A stretch of 64,000 bases of DNA, from positions 28,398 through 92,397 of the forward strand of contig DAHVQS010000003.1 of the NCBI GenBank assembly GCA_027317645.1, read 5' to 3'. Every line of letters begins with the position of its first letter. The first letter of the stretch is position 1. This DNA comes from Paenalcaligenes sp021793095 (GTDB lineage Bacteria > Pseudomonadota > Gammaproteobacteria > Burkholderiales > Burkholderiaceae_B). Under the pieces are notes generated by a model. That model did not search any database. It worked only from the letters and a program-made list of their open reading frames with translations, and was not told where the DNA came from. Shown in pieces: positions 41,305 through 50,451 of the stretch. The position numbers were made by a program, and so were the translations under genes.

Positions 41305-44300
41305 ATGCGTCAGACAATTAATTTAGAGTATGAGTTAAATCAAAATGTTCAGGTTCAGTCCGGGCGCATTTTCCTTACGGGGACGCAGGCGTTGTTGCGC
41401 ATGTTGTTGAGTCAGGCGCAGCGTGATCAGGCACAGGGTTTGAATACAGCCGGTTTTGTTTCTGGTTATCGCGGGTCCCCTTTGGGTGGGGTAGATGCGA
41501 CTTTGTGGCGTCATCAACAAGAATTACAAGATGCCAATATCCGTTTTCAGCCAGCCATTAATGAGGATTTGGCGGCGACGATGCTGATGGGGACGCAGCA
41601 GTTAGACACGCATCCCGATAAAGAGGTGGATGGGGTGTTTGGCATGTGGTATGGCAAGGGCCCGGGCGTGGATCGCTCAGGTGATGCGTTGTTGCATGGT
41701 CATGCGGCGGGTGCCAGCCATCGAGGTGGGGTGTTGGTGGTGGTGGGTGATGATCATGCTGGGGTGTCTTCTTCGGTCCCTCATGGTAGTGAGCAGGCGT
41801 TGCGTCATTTGCGTATGCCCATTGTGCATCCTTCTTCGGTCCAAGAGTACGAGTATTTCGGTTTATGGGGCTGGGCGTTGTCTCGTTATTCTGGGGCATG
41901 GGTGGCGTTTAAGGCGATTACCGAGACGGTTGAGAGTGGGCGCAGTTTTGAGATTCCGCCTGTGCCAATGTTTGATATTTTACAGACGCCTTCTGAGCAT
42001 GCACGCAGTTATGATGCGCGTCCTTTTTTAACTCCCGAGATTGAGCAAAATATTGAGTTGCGTTTGCGTGCTGTCGAAGAGTTTGCACGTGCTCATCCGT
42101 TGGATCGTTTGTTAGAGGCGGCGCCTGAGGCGCGTTTGGGGATTGTCAGTAGTGGCAAGAGTACGCTTGATGTTCAGCAGGCCTTAGATCTGTTGGCTCA
42201 GGAGTATGGGTCTTCTTTTCCTGCGGTTCGCCATTATAAGGTTGGGTTGGTGTGGCCTTTAGAGGCTACAGGCTTGCTGGATTTTGTGCGCGGTTTGGAT
42301 CATGTGTTGGTTGTGGAGGAAAAGGGCGATTTTATAGAAGCGCAGGTCAGAAATTTGCTTTATGGGCGTCGCCATCAACCGACGGTGGTGGGTAAAAAAG
42401 ATGCGCAGCAGGCCGCGTTGATTCCTTCTTCGGGGCAGTTGAGTCCGTCCATTGTCAAAAGGGCTTTGCTGCGGTGGTTGGCGCAGTCTGATGCTCGGTT
42501 TGCTGATCAGCCTGAGCAGGCGATTGTGGCGCCAACGGTCAAGCCGTTGCATAGTTTTGGTTTGACGCGCCGCCCTTATTTTTGTTCGGGTTGTCCGCAC
42601 AGTACATCAACGCGGGTGCCAGAGGGCAGCAAGGCGTTGGCGGGGGTTGGGTGCCATTATATGGCCGCCTGGATGGATCGTAATACCCAGGGGCTGACGC
42701 AAATGGGGGGCGAGGGGGCGGATTGGATTGGTGCTTCGGCATTTATGCAGGGGGCGCATATTTTCCAAAATATGGGCGAGGGGACGTATTTCCACTCAGG
42801 TTATTTGTCCATTCGTCAGGCGGTGGCTGCGGGCGCCAATATTACTTACAAGATTCTATTTAATGATGCGGTGGCCATGACGGGCGGGCAGCCTGTGGAT
42901 GGGCCGATTTCAGTGCCGCGTATTTGCCAACAGGTGATTGGCGAGGGGGTGACCAAGGTCGTGGTGACGACCGATGAGCCCGAGCGGTACAAGGGGGTTG
43001 CTCTGCCGGCAGGGGTAGAGGTACATCACCGTCGTGAGTTAGATCGGTTGCAGCGTGAGCTACGGGCGATGTCTGGGGTGACGGTGCTCATCCACGATCA
43101 GACTTGCGCAGCCGAAAAGCGTCGCCGTCGCAAAAAAAATCAGTTTCCAGATCCTGCGCGGCGCATTTATATCCACCCAGAGATTTGTGAGGGGTGTGGC
43201 GATTGTGGTGTGCAATCTAATTGTTTGTCTGTGGTCCCCCTAGAAACTGAATTGGGGCGTAAAAGAGCCATTGATCAATCCAGCTGCAACAAGGATTACA
43301 GTTGTGTTGAGGGTTTTTGTCCGAGTTTTATTTCTGTGCTGGATGCAGCGCCGCGCAAGGCCACGGGATTGGATTTTGACACGCTAGGCGCGCGTCTCGA
43401 GGAGAGTTTACAGGATGCAGCGCTGCCCAAGGCTCAGGCCGCAGATTGTAATTTACTGGTGGCGGGGATTGGTGGTACGGGGGTTGTGACCATCGGTGCT
43501 ATCGTCGCTATGGCTGCTCATCTCGAGCATCGTGCTTCTTCGGTATTAGATATTACAGGTTTGGCACAAAAGGGTGGGACAGTCATTAGCCACGTGCGTT
43601 TGGGGGCAGGTGATGAGTTGCGTGGGCCTGTGCGCATCGATGAGCAGCAGGCAGATGTGGCGATTTGGTGCGATTCGGTGGCTGCGACCAACCCAGACGC
43701 CGCACGCAGTGTGCGTCCTGGCCATACGCAGGTGTTTATTAATGACTATTTAGCACCAACGGCTGAGTTTACCGCGCAACCAGATGTGCAGATGCCCCGT
43801 CAGGCATTGGTAGAGCAGCTCACTGAACAGGTCGGTGAGGATCACAGCCGCGCCTTGGATGCGTATCATTTGGCAGAGCGCCTGCTGGGAGACAGTATTC
43901 TGTCCAATATGTTGATGTTGGGGGTGGCTTGGCAGCGCGGGGCAATTCCTTTGCAATTGGCCGCTATTGAACGAGCAATTGAGCTGAATGGTGTGGCGGT
44001 ACAAGCTAATAAGCTCGCCTTTCAGGTGGGGCGGGTGTGGGCGCATGATCCGCGAGTGCTCGACGCTTTACTTGAGCCCGCACAAGAGACGGGGCGGACT
44101 GGGCAACGCCCGGAAACAGTGCAGGCAGCATTAGATTTGTATCTGCCGCGTTTGGTGGCGTATCAAAATGAGGCCTATGCCGCACGCTTCAAAGCCTTGA
44201 TCGAGGGCCTAGAGCAGGCCGAATCAAGGGTGCGACCAGGTGCTCAAGAGCTGACGGTGCAGGCGGCGCACAGCTTATACAAGTTGATGGCTTATAAAGA

Positions 44301-44775
44301 TGAGTATGAGGTTGCCCGCTTATTTTCCTCCTCATCGTTTATGAGTTCTTTGCACGATCAGTTTGAGGATGGTTTTAGGCTCAATTTGCATTTGGCACCG
44401 CCCTTTATTACTCGTTTGGGCAGTGATGGCCGACCGCAGAAACGCCGCATGGGTCAATGGGTACTGCAGTTGATGCCTTGGTTGGCACGTGCCAAATTTC
44501 TGCGGGGGACGCTGTTGGATGTGTTTGGTTATCAAGCAGAACGCAAAATGGAGCGCGCCCTGCGTGATGAGTTTATCGCTCAAATAGAACAGATCACCGA
44601 CTGCCTAAGCGAGCATAACTATGATTATCAGTTGCAGCTCGTCCGTCTGCCCCAAGAGATCCGTGGCTTTGGTCCCGTTAAAGAGGCGGCGGTTGAACGT
44701 TATCGTGCCCGCCAACAAGAGCTCATGGATCATGTTCAAAACGATGACTGGTCGACCGTTGGGCAACCTGTCTAG
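41305..44775 (+). CDS. Indolepyruvate:ferredoxin oxidoreductase, fused alpha/beta subunits
   Basis: The single chain of 1156 residues oxidatively decarboxylates aromatic or branched 2-oxo acids to acyl-CoA with ferredoxin. The order is a TPP-binding alpha-type region (AGFVSGYRGSPLGGVDATLW near residue 45), a TPP pyrophosphate region (FCSGCPHSTST, GGEGADWIGASAF), a 4Fe-4S-like cluster motif (CEGCGDCGVQSNC near residue 632) and the gamma-type domain (AGIGGTGVVTIGAIVAMAA). The ATG at 41305 has AAAGGAGGT; the earlier ATG at 41284 does not. Length matches the fused form common in beta-proteobacteria. Lrp-type regulator divergent. Confidence 0.94.
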   Translation: MRQTINLEYELNQNVQVQSGRIFLTGTQALLRMLLSQAQRDQAQGLNTAGFVSGYRGSPLGGVDATLWRHQQELQDANIRFQPAINEDLAATMLMGTQQLDTHPDKEVDGVFGMWYGKGPGVDRSGDALLHGHAAGASHRGGVLVVVGDDHAGVSSSVPHGSEQALRHLRMPIVHPSSVQEYEYFGLWGWALSRYSGAWVAFKAITETVESGRSFEIPPVPMFDILQTPSEHARSYDARPFLTPEIEQNIELRLRAVEEFARAHPLDRLLEAAPEARLGIVSSGKSTLDVQQALDLLAQEYGSSFPAVRHYKVGLVWPLEATGLLDFVRGLDHVLVVEEKGDFIEAQVRNLLYGRRHQPTVVGKKDAQQAALIPSSGQLSPSIVKRALLRWLAQSDARFADQPEQAIVAPTVKPLHSFGLTRRPYFCSGCPHSTSTRVPEGSKALAGVGCHYMAAWMDRNTQGLTQMGGEGADWIGASAFMQGAHIFQNMGEGTYFHSGYLSIRQAVAAGANITYKILFNDAVAMTGGQPVDGPISVPRICQQVIGEGVTKVVVTTDEPERYKGVALPAGVEVHHRRELDRLQRELRAMSGVTVLIHDQTCAAEKRRRRKKNQFPDPARRIYIHPEICEGCGDCGVQSNCLSVVPLETELGRKRAIDQSSCNKDYSCVEGFCPSFISVLDAAPRKATGLDFDTLGARLEESLQDAALPKAQAADCNLLVAGIGGTGVVTIGAIVAMAAHLEHRASSVLDITGLAQKGGTVISHVRLGAGDELRGPVRIDEQQADVAIWCDSVAATNPDAARSVRPGHTQVFINDYLAPTAEFTAQPDVQMPRQALVEQLTEQVGEDHSRALDAYHLAERLLGDSILSNMLMLGVAWQRGAIPLQLAAIERAIELNGVAVQANKLAFQVGRVWAHDPRVLDALLEPAQETGRTGQRPETVQAALDLYLPRLVAYQNEAYAARFKALIEGLEQAESRVRPGAQELTVQAAHSLYKLMAYKDEYEVARLFSSSSFMSSLHDQFEDGFRLNLHLAPPFITRLGSDGRPQKRRMGQWVLQLMPWLARAKFLRGTLLDVFGYQAERKMERALRDEFIAQIEQITDCLSEHNYDYQLQLVRLPQEIRGFGPVKEAAVERYRARQQELMDHVQNDDWSTVGQPV

Positions 44776-44849
44776 AGGGCCTGCCGAGAGTTGGGGCTCC
44801 CGGCTTAGGGCAATGTGGCGTCTCTAGGTTTTAGTGGGGTAAACTGCAC

Positions 44850-46019
44850 TCAAGCAGGGCAAAATTGTTTGACCAGCTCGATCCAATACGCCGCCCCGAG
44901 GCCAAGGGCATTGTCATTAAAATCATAGTATGGGTTATGTACGTTGGCCTCAGAGCCAGTTTCTGAGGTGCCCATGACAATATAGGCGCCTGGGCAGGCC
45001 TGTTGCATGAAACCAAAGTCCTCTGAGCCCATTCTTTGGGGGCACTCAGTATTGACGCGCTCTTTACCGGCAATTTGCTGAGCGGCTCGAATAGCGTATT
45101 GAGTGGCTTTTTCTTCATTCACGGTGGCCGGGTAGCCCTCGATGTAATTTAGTTGTACCGTTGCTCCACTTTGGGATTGTATGCCGGTGCAGATTTCCTC
45201 AAAACGCTTTTTGGTCTGGTGGCGCACCTCTTCGGAAAAGCAGCGGCAGGTCCCACGTATGACGACTTTTTCGGGCAGTACATTCCAGGTATCGCCACCC
45301 CGAAACTCAGTCACGCTGACGACCAATGGATTGAGGGGATCGTTGTTGCGGCTCACTATTTGTTGTAATGCCAGCACTAACTGAGCGCCCGCTACAATGG
45401 CATCGGTGCCTGATTGGGGGTAAGCGGCGTGGGCGCCAGTCCCGGTAATTTCAATTTCAAAAAAATCAGAAGCTGACAGCATGGGGCCTGTGCGAATGCC
45501 AAAATGTCCCAATGGCATGCGGGGCGCATTGTGCAGACCGAAAACAGCATCACAGGGGAAGCGCTCAAACAGTCCCTCTTCAACCATGACGCGGGCACCG
45601 CCCTCGTTTTCTTCGGCAGGTTGGAAAATGAAATGAATGGTGCCTTTGAATGGGCGATGTTCGGTGAGGTAGCGTGCGGCTCCCAGCAGCATGGCCGTGT
45701 GTCCATCATGCCCGCAGGCGTGCATTTTCCCCGGGTATTTAGAGGCATAAGGTTTACCCGTCAATTCATGAATGTCGAGGGCATCCATATCGGCCCGCAG
45801 GCCAATGGTGGGGCCCGCGCCATTTTTCAAGGTGGCGACCAGCCCTGTTTGAGCAATGCCGGTTTCAACAGGCAGGCCCATATCAAGCAGTGTCTCTTCG
45901 ACGAGTTTGGCCGTGCGCACCTCTTCAAAGGCTGTTTCTGGATGGGCGTGAATATCACGACGCCATTGTTGCATTTGCTGGGTGAGTTCTTTGGAAATCA
46001 GATTTTGGCTAAAGCTCAT
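44850..46019 (-). CDS. M20 family amidohydrolase/aminoacylase
   Basis: The 389-residue metallo-amidohydrolase is of the hippurate hydrolase / IAA-amino acid hydrolase type. Metal-binding motifs are seen at GKMHACGHDGHTAMLLGAA (near residue 98-116) and FQPAEENEGGARVMVEEGL. The dimerisation insert begins SASDFFEIEITGTGAHAAYP, and the late metal His region is MGSEDFGFM. The substrate is probably an N-acylated amino acid. It is divergent from a LysR regulator, 113 bases away, and followed beyond it by a TctC-type binding protein, suggesting a local uptake-and-hydrolysis unit. Confidence 0.92.
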   Translation of the reverse strand: MSFSQNLISKELTQQMQQWRRDIHAHPETAFEEVRTAKLVEETLLDMGLPVETGIAQTGLVATLKNGAGPTIGLRADMDALDIHELTGKPYASKYPGKMHACGHDGHTAMLLGAARYLTEHRPFKGTIHFIFQPAEENEGGARVMVEEGLFERFPCDAVFGLHNAPRMPLGHFGIRTGPMLSASDFFEIEITGTGAHAAYPQSGTDAIVAGAQLVLALQQIVSRNNDPLNPLVVSVTEFRGGDTWNVLPEKVVIRGTCRCFSEEVRHQTKKRFEEICTGIQSQSGATVQLNYIEGYPATVNEEKATQYAIRAAQQIAGKERVNTECPQRMGSEDFGFMQQACPGAYIVMGTSETGSEANVHNPYYDFNDNALGLGAAYWIELVKQFCPA

Positions 46020-46132
46020 TGTGTTGTCTCATCCTACGTTAATTTATGTACTCCCCATTTTCCCCGATTTTGCTAATGGGTCCAATGCGCTATTGTGGAT
46101 AGTATTGTTGCGTAAATCTCAACGGAGCATGC

Positions 46133-47074
46133 ATGAATCACACGCCGGATACCAAACGCCTGTTTTATTTTCAGCAGGTCGTGCTCAGTGGCTCACTGCG
46201 CGCAGCTGCAGAAGTATTGGATGTTGATGCCTCTTCTATTAGCCGTGCGATAGCACAGCTCGAGACAGAGGTTGGGATGACCCTACTGGCGCGTAAAGGG
46301 CGTGGGGTCGTGCCGACTGAAGAGGGGTTGATTTTGGCAAACTATGCGCAACAACAGGCCAAACTTACACGAGAACTGTACCAACGCATCAACGAGCACC
46401 GACAAGCCCAGCGCGGGCAAATAGCATTGGGGTTAGGTGAGGGGATGTTGGATTTGTTTTTTTATCCCGTGATTACTCAGTTCATGGCTCAAAACCCCAG
46501 CATCAAAATCCAATTAGTGGTGGCTGGCTCGCAGTCACTCATTGAGGGGTTGCTCGAGGATCGCCTAGATATGGCTTTACTTTATCAAGCGACACAAGAT
46601 GTACGATTGCGACGCCATCATCTGTGGACCTCTTCGCCCATACAAACGGTGGTGCACAAAGACCATCCATTGACGGCCATCCACCGACCGCTCACATTGG
46701 CGGATTTATTGCCTCATAAAGGGGCGTCATTGCAAGAGCACTTTGGGTTACGCGAGTTTATCTCTCAGGCCGAGCAAGATGAACGCGTGCAGTTAAATTT
46801 TGATTTTGTGACTTCGTCTTATCGGGCGTTGTGGCAGTATGCTTATGCCGGGTTAGGGTATATTTTGAGTGGTACCTCTTTTGTGCATACGTATCAACTG
46901 CCAGATTTGGTATTGCTGCCCATGGCCAATCAGATATTTAATTCCTGTGGCATTGGCACCGTCACGCGGCAGGGGAAATACCTCAGTCCAGCTGCGGTCG
47001 CATTGCTCGAGCATCTAAAAAAACAGGTGCCCGCCTATGCCACCTTACCCAGGGCGGCTGACTCAATAAAGTGA
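46133..47074 (+). CDS. LysR family transcriptional regulator
   Basis: The 313-residue protein has an N-terminal winged helix (FYFQQVVLSGSLRAAAEVLD, then SSISRAIAQLETEVGMTLLA, residues about 10-55) and a periplasmic-binding-protein-like effector domain (IALGLGEGMLDLFFYPVI onward). It is divergent from the M20 amidohydrolase, the standard LysR-target arrangement, and 137 bases before a TctC-type receptor. Either neighbour may be its target. Confidence 0.92.
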   Translation: MNHTPDTKRLFYFQQVVLSGSLRAAAEVLDVDASSISRAIAQLETEVGMTLLARKGRGVVPTEEGLILANYAQQQAKLTRELYQRINEHRQAQRGQIALGLGEGMLDLFFYPVITQFMAQNPSIKIQLVVAGSQSLIEGLLEDRLDMALLYQATQDVRLRRHHLWTSSPIQTVVHKDHPLTAIHRPLTLADLLPHKGASLQEHFGLREFISQAEQDERVQLNFDFVTSSYRALWQYAYAGLGYILSGTSFVHTYQLPDLVLLPMANQIFNSCGIGTVTRQGKYLSPAAVALLEHLKKQVPAYATLPRAADSIK

Positions 47075-47211
47075 TGGATGCTCATCGCCGATGAAGCCCA
47101 TGATTTATCAGTGCATTTTATGCATCAATTTACCGCTGCAGGGATCATTGTTTGCATGACTGGGTCTTTTTATACTGTGCGCTAATAACTACCTAATAGA
47201 GGAGACTCGAC

Positions 47212-48204
47212 ATGATCAAGAGGTACTCGCGTGCATTATTGGCACTGCTTTTCTTGGCATTTGGCTTTTTCTCAACGGCACAAGCGGCCGATAACTACCC
47301 TGACCGCAAAGTAGTCAGTTTGATAGTGCCTTATCCTGCGGGCGGGGCCAGTGATGCCTCAGCGCGCATTTTTAATGGGCCCATCGGTGAGTCCTTGGGA
47401 CAAACGGTGATTGTAGAAAATATCGGGGGCGCCACCGGCGCAATAGCGGGTAATCGTTTATTGTCGCTGCCAGCAGACGGGTACCAGATCTTTCATGGTT
47501 CTCCTAATGAGCTGATACTGCCTTCCTTTGTCAATAGCGCTGTTGAATATGAACCCGAGCAATTTGAGCTTGTGCACGCCATTACAGATGCTACCTTGGT
47601 GGTGCTGGTGCGTGAGGGTTTGGGGGTGGATAGTTTGGATGATCTCCTTGAGATGGCGCGTGACGCTGCTGATCAGCCCTTGACCTATGGGACGGTGGGC
47701 ACCGGCTCGTTGTATCATTTAATCGGCGAAAAAATCAGTCAGGATATAGGGGCGCCTTTAGAGCATATTGCTTATAGAGGGGCCGCCCCCGCAATCACAG
47801 ATTTGGCGGCTGGCTCTATTGATTTTGCTATTTTGGCCTTTCAGGTGTCCATGCTGGGGTTACAAGATGAAGGGCGGCTAAAGATTATCAGTAGTTTGAG
47901 CAATGAGCTGCCCGAGCCTTTAAAAGATATCCCGACAATTAGCGAGAGCACCATTATCGGCGATTATGATTACAGCATCCCGGGCGGGTACTTTGTTAAG
48001 GAGGGCACCCCTGTGGAGATCAAAGAAAAACTCAACGAGGCGGTGGCGTATGCGCTCGAGCAGCCTGAGGTACGCAAGCAATTAGAATCCGAGGGCCGTA
48101 TTGTTCAAAGTAAAATGAGTGTCGAAGAGTCTCAGGCGCTATGGGATGCGGAAATTGAAAAACTACGCGATTTGGTTGAGGAAATCGGGTTTGAGCCTAT
48201 TTAA
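47212..48204 (+). CDS. Tripartite tricarboxylate transporter substrate-binding protein (Bug/TctC)
   Basis: The 330-residue periplasmic receptor has a Sec signal peptide (ALLALLFLAFGFFSTAQAAD, cleavage near residue 26). The Bug fold is shown by YPDRKVVSLIVPYPAGGASD, the VENIGGATGAIAG loop and HIAYRGAAPAITDLAAGSID, which bind small carboxylates. AGAGGAGAC precedes the ATG. No TctA or TctB gene is adjacent, as is usual for the many orphan Bug proteins in Alcaligenaceae. Position next to the LysR-M20 pair hints at uptake of an acyl-amino acid or related acid. Confidence 0.93.
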   Translation: MIKRYSRALLALLFLAFGFFSTAQAADNYPDRKVVSLIVPYPAGGASDASARIFNGPIGESLGQTVIVENIGGATGAIAGNRLLSLPADGYQIFHGSPNELILPSFVNSAVEYEPEQFELVHAITDATLVVLVREGLGVDSLDDLLEMARDAADQPLTYGTVGTGSLYHLIGEKISQDIGAPLEHIAYRGAAPAITDLAAGSIDFAILAFQVSMLGLQDEGRLKIISSLSNELPEPLKDIPTISESTIIGDYDYSIPGGYFVKEGTPVEIKEKLNEAVAYALEQPEVRKQLESEGRIVQSKMSVEESQALWDAEIEKLRDLVEEIGFEPI

Positions 48205-48236
48205 ATAATCACCAGCATGGCTCAACCGAGAGGGAT

Positions 48237-48275
48237 ACAAAAAGCCCGTGCCATTATGTGCACGGGCTTTTTTCT
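48237..48275 (+). terminator. Rho-independent terminator after tctC-type gene
   Basis: AAAAAGCCCGTGc / gCACGGGCTTTTTT with an ATTATG-containing loop; strong and probably bidirectional, since the small minus-strand gene ends 48 bases further on. Confidence 0.88.
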
Positions 48276-48322
48276 GTCTAAAAAATAAAAAGCAAACCAA
48301 TAGAGTCCAGCCATTGGCAGCA

Positions 48323-48553
48323 TTAATCCCGCCAGTAGTTATTTGCTGCAGCGACCGTCTGAAAATTGATAGCAATGACTTGTGAGGCAGCAGTGAGCTC
48401 GCTGGCGTCCTCGGCATACTCAGGGCGCAGTCGGTGTAAAACCTCTGGATCGGGCTGAGTATAACGTACGCCACGGCGGCTCAACGCGATGGCGAGCTCA
48501 TACCCTTCTTGCGGGGTGTCTGTGATGAGAGAGGTTAGCCATTGTTCAGCCAT
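48323..48553 (-). CDS. Small hypothetical protein (76 aa), AhpD-tail-like
   Basis: The ATG at 48553 has AAAGGAG six bases upstream, so the longer frame to 48676 is rejected. The 76-residue product begins MAEQWLTSLITDTPQEGYEL and ends AASQVIAINFQTVAAANNYW plus Arg-Asp. The helical tail resembles the end of AhpD/carboxymuconolactone-decarboxylase-like proteins (helix with V-I/V-A-x-x-N-F), but the catalytic CxxC is absent. It could be a remnant or a small independent protein. No function is assigned. Confidence 0.6.
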   Translation of the reverse strand: MAEQWLTSLITDTPQEGYELAIALSRRGVRYTQPDPEVLHRLRPEYAEDASELTAASQVIAINFQTVAAANNYWRD

Positions 48554-48777
48554 AGGAATCTCCTTTGTCAAGTTTTTGTTTGCTGCATATGGAATTTCAG
48601 AGGGCAGCCTATATCGATTTAATAAAAAGCCCCCGCTTAACCCCATTATAGAAAGCCTTATGTGCCGAGCAATCAAATACTGACAAAAAATTTATGCGTA
48701 TAAGGTTTTTGTAAATATGCCGCAGATGTTGCACAGCAGCAACAGCTTTTACCGATTGGTCAGGCTTTAACCGCACC
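48554..48777. other. Intergenic region upstream of small-protein promoter copy 2
   Basis: This stretch lies between divergent small genes. It should contain the promoter of the 76-residue protein gene. I see no gene, repeat or stable hairpin here; the operator/promoter of the second small-protein copy begins at 48778. Confidence 0.5.
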
Positions 48778-48820
48778 CTAGGGTTTACCCCTAGACATTC
48801 ATTAGGGTTTACCCTAGAAT
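48778..48820 (+). promoter_or_regulatory. Tandem-palindrome operator/promoter, copy 2
   Basis: Palindromes CTAGGGTTTACCCCTAG (48778-48794) and TTAGGGTTTACCCTAG (48802-48817) are spaced as in copy 1. A -35-like TAGACA (48792-48797), an exact 17-bp spacer and a -10 TAGAAT (48815-48820) make a good sigma70 promoter in which the first operator overlaps the -35 and the second fills the spacer. Sequence just downstream (AATAGAA and GTTAG) is also shared with copy 1. Confidence 0.75.
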
Positions 48821-48873
48821 AGAAACTGTTGTTAGAAGAAAACAACTTAACTTTTATTTATAGGGTTTTTTAA

Positions 48874-49098
48874 ATGATTGATTGCAACTTGGCTGCGTCT
48901 GCAAATACAACCTTTGCCCAGGCTTCGAGTGCGCGCCAGTTGGTCGATGTAAAATGGAGATGGATACCAAACGTGTTACGTGTGATTGAAAAAATTGATC
49001 GTCGAGCTGGAAAGTTTTTTACTGCACAAGCTGTAACACGAGGCCGTCAGCCGGCAAAGACCGAATGGGGTATGCAATTAGAAGAGGGATTCCTCTAA
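48874..49098 (+). CDS. Small basic protein, copy 2 (74 aa, or 41 aa from internal GTG)
   Basis: The ATG has AGGG eight bases upstream, the same spacing as copy 1, and lies 53 bases after the -10. The first 33 residues (MIDCNLAASANTTFAQASSA and RQLVDVKWRWIPN) have no counterpart translated in copy 1. The remaining 41 (from GTG at 48973) align end to end with copy 1, 31/41 identical, with AQAVTRGRQ-AKTEWGMQL--GFL conserved. The nucleotide sequence differs mostly at third positions. No signal peptide or membrane helix. Unknown family; short terminated transcript. Confidence 0.75.
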   Translation: MIDCNLAASANTTFAQASSARQLVDVKWRWIPNVLRVIEKIDRRAGKFFTAQAVTRGRQPAKTEWGMQLEEGFL

Positions 49099-49168
49099 GG
49101 TTGAGGCATTTGACAGACGCCTCAGTATGAAATTTATTTGAGCGCATCTGTTCGCGCAATGTGAATGT

Positions 49169-49196
49169 GAGCCTGACTGAGTCAGGCTCTTTTTGT
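49169..49196 (+). terminator. Rho-independent terminator after small-protein gene copy 2
   Basis: A 9-bp perfect stem GAGCCTGAC / GTCAGGCTC with a TGA loop is followed by TTTTTG. With the promoter at 48792-48820 it defines a monocistronic transcript of roughly 370 nt. Confidence 0.88.
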
Positions 49197-49267
49197 TTGG
49201 CTCCTTGGTGATGGGAACATACTAGAATAAGAGTGTGGATCCGTTATTCATGTATCAAGGAGCTCCC

Positions 49268-50425
49268 ATGCGCATCACATCCAAACTACCGCATCTCAGG
49301 CCTAATATTTTCTCTGTCATGAGCGCCCTGGCAGCAGAGCATCAGGCCTTAAATTTGGCTCAGGGCTTCCCAGATTTTCCTCCTGACCCCGAATTGGCCG
49401 AGCGTATGCAGCACTACATCTCGGCTGGCTATAACCAATACGCACCAGGGCATGGCGTGCTTGCTTTGCGCCAAGCGTTGGTGGCCAAAATGCAGCGTCT
49501 CCAAGGGGCAGCCTACGATGTAGAGACAGAGATTACGGTGACGGTGGGTGCCAGTGAGGCGATTTTTTCTGCAGTGCTGGCCCTCGTGCAGCAAAATGAC
49601 GAGGTGATTATCCTAGAGCCGGCTTATGACATTTATGAGCCTATTGTGACGTTAGCAGGCGGGGTCATTAAACGGGTTGGGCTGGATCCTCAAACGTTTA
49701 CGGTGCCTTGGGATCAGGTCCAGGCGCAGGTATCGGCGGCCACGCGCATGATCATCATTAATACACCGCACAATCCGAGTGGGACGGTGCTGAGTCAGGA
49801 TGATTTACAACAGCTGGCCGAGATCGTGGCGGATACGGAAATAATTGTGCTCAGTGATGAGGTATACAGCGATCTGGTCTATGCACCGTTAGAGCATCGT
49901 AGTGTGGCCTCCTTACCGGCTTTGCAAGCGCGCAGTGTGGTCGTTGGCTCACTTGGCAAGACCTATCATTTAACCGGTTGGAAGGTGGGCTTTTGTTATG
50001 CCCCGGCTGCTTTGATGGCTGAAATTCGCAAGGTGCACAGCATCAATACTTTTTCCGTGCACACCCCTGCGCAGTGGGCGTTGGCTGATTTAATGCAGCG
50101 CGATGCGACGGCTGACGAAACCTCGGCTGATGTTTTTTTCCCCAAACTCCAAGAATTCATAGGCGGGCTGCAGGGCACTGCATGGCGTTTATTAATCCCC
50201 CAAGGCGGTTATTTTATTACGGCTGACTATAGCGGTATTCAGGCGTTGGCAGATCTAGATGCCGCGCAATGCTGTCGTTATCTAACGACGCATTACAAGG
50301 TGGCGGCCATTCCCTATAGCGCATTTTATGACCAAGACCCTGATTTACCTTTAATTAGGTTTTGTTTTGCGAAAACGCAGGACACTCTACACCGAGCACT
50401 GTCTATAATTAAAGATATAGAGTAG
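49268..50425 (+). CDS. Class I/II pyridoxal-phosphate aminotransferase (methionine aminotransferase-like)
   Basis: The 385-residue fold-type I aminotransferase is of the YbdL / kynurenine aminotransferase group. It has LNLAQGFPDFPPDPELAERM near residue 27, YNQYAPGHGVLALRQAL, VTVGASEAIFSAVLAL, the INTPHNPSGTVLS Asn-Pro motif, LSDEVYSDL (PLP-contact Asp/Tyr), the PLP Lys in SLGKTYHLTGWKVGF, and a C-terminal IRFCFAKTQDT Arg for the substrate carboxylate. The ATG at 49268 has AAGGAG seven bases upstream; earlier in-frame starts are rejected. The exact substrate is uncertain; methionine or glutamine/aromatic transamination fits best. Confidence 0.9.
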   Translation: MRITSKLPHLRPNIFSVMSALAAEHQALNLAQGFPDFPPDPELAERMQHYISAGYNQYAPGHGVLALRQALVAKMQRLQGAAYDVETEITVTVGASEAIFSAVLALVQQNDEVIILEPAYDIYEPIVTLAGGVIKRVGLDPQTFTVPWDQVQAQVSAATRMIIINTPHNPSGTVLSQDDLQQLAEIVADTEIIVLSDEVYSDLVYAPLEHRSVASLPALQARSVVVGSLGKTYHLTGWKVGFCYAPAALMAEIRKVHSINTFSVHTPAQWALADLMQRDATADETSADVFFPKLQEFIGGLQGTAWRLLIPQGGYFITADYSGIQALADLDAAQCCRYLTTHYKVAAIPYSAFYDQDPDLPLIRFCFAKTQDTLHRALSIIKDIE

Positions 50426-50451
50426 TCTTAATTGTTTAATCAGGGAATTTG

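Noticed and set aside
45504..46076. 190-codon plus-strand frame opposite the M20 amidohydrolase
   Set aside because: Antisense shadow of a conserved gene.
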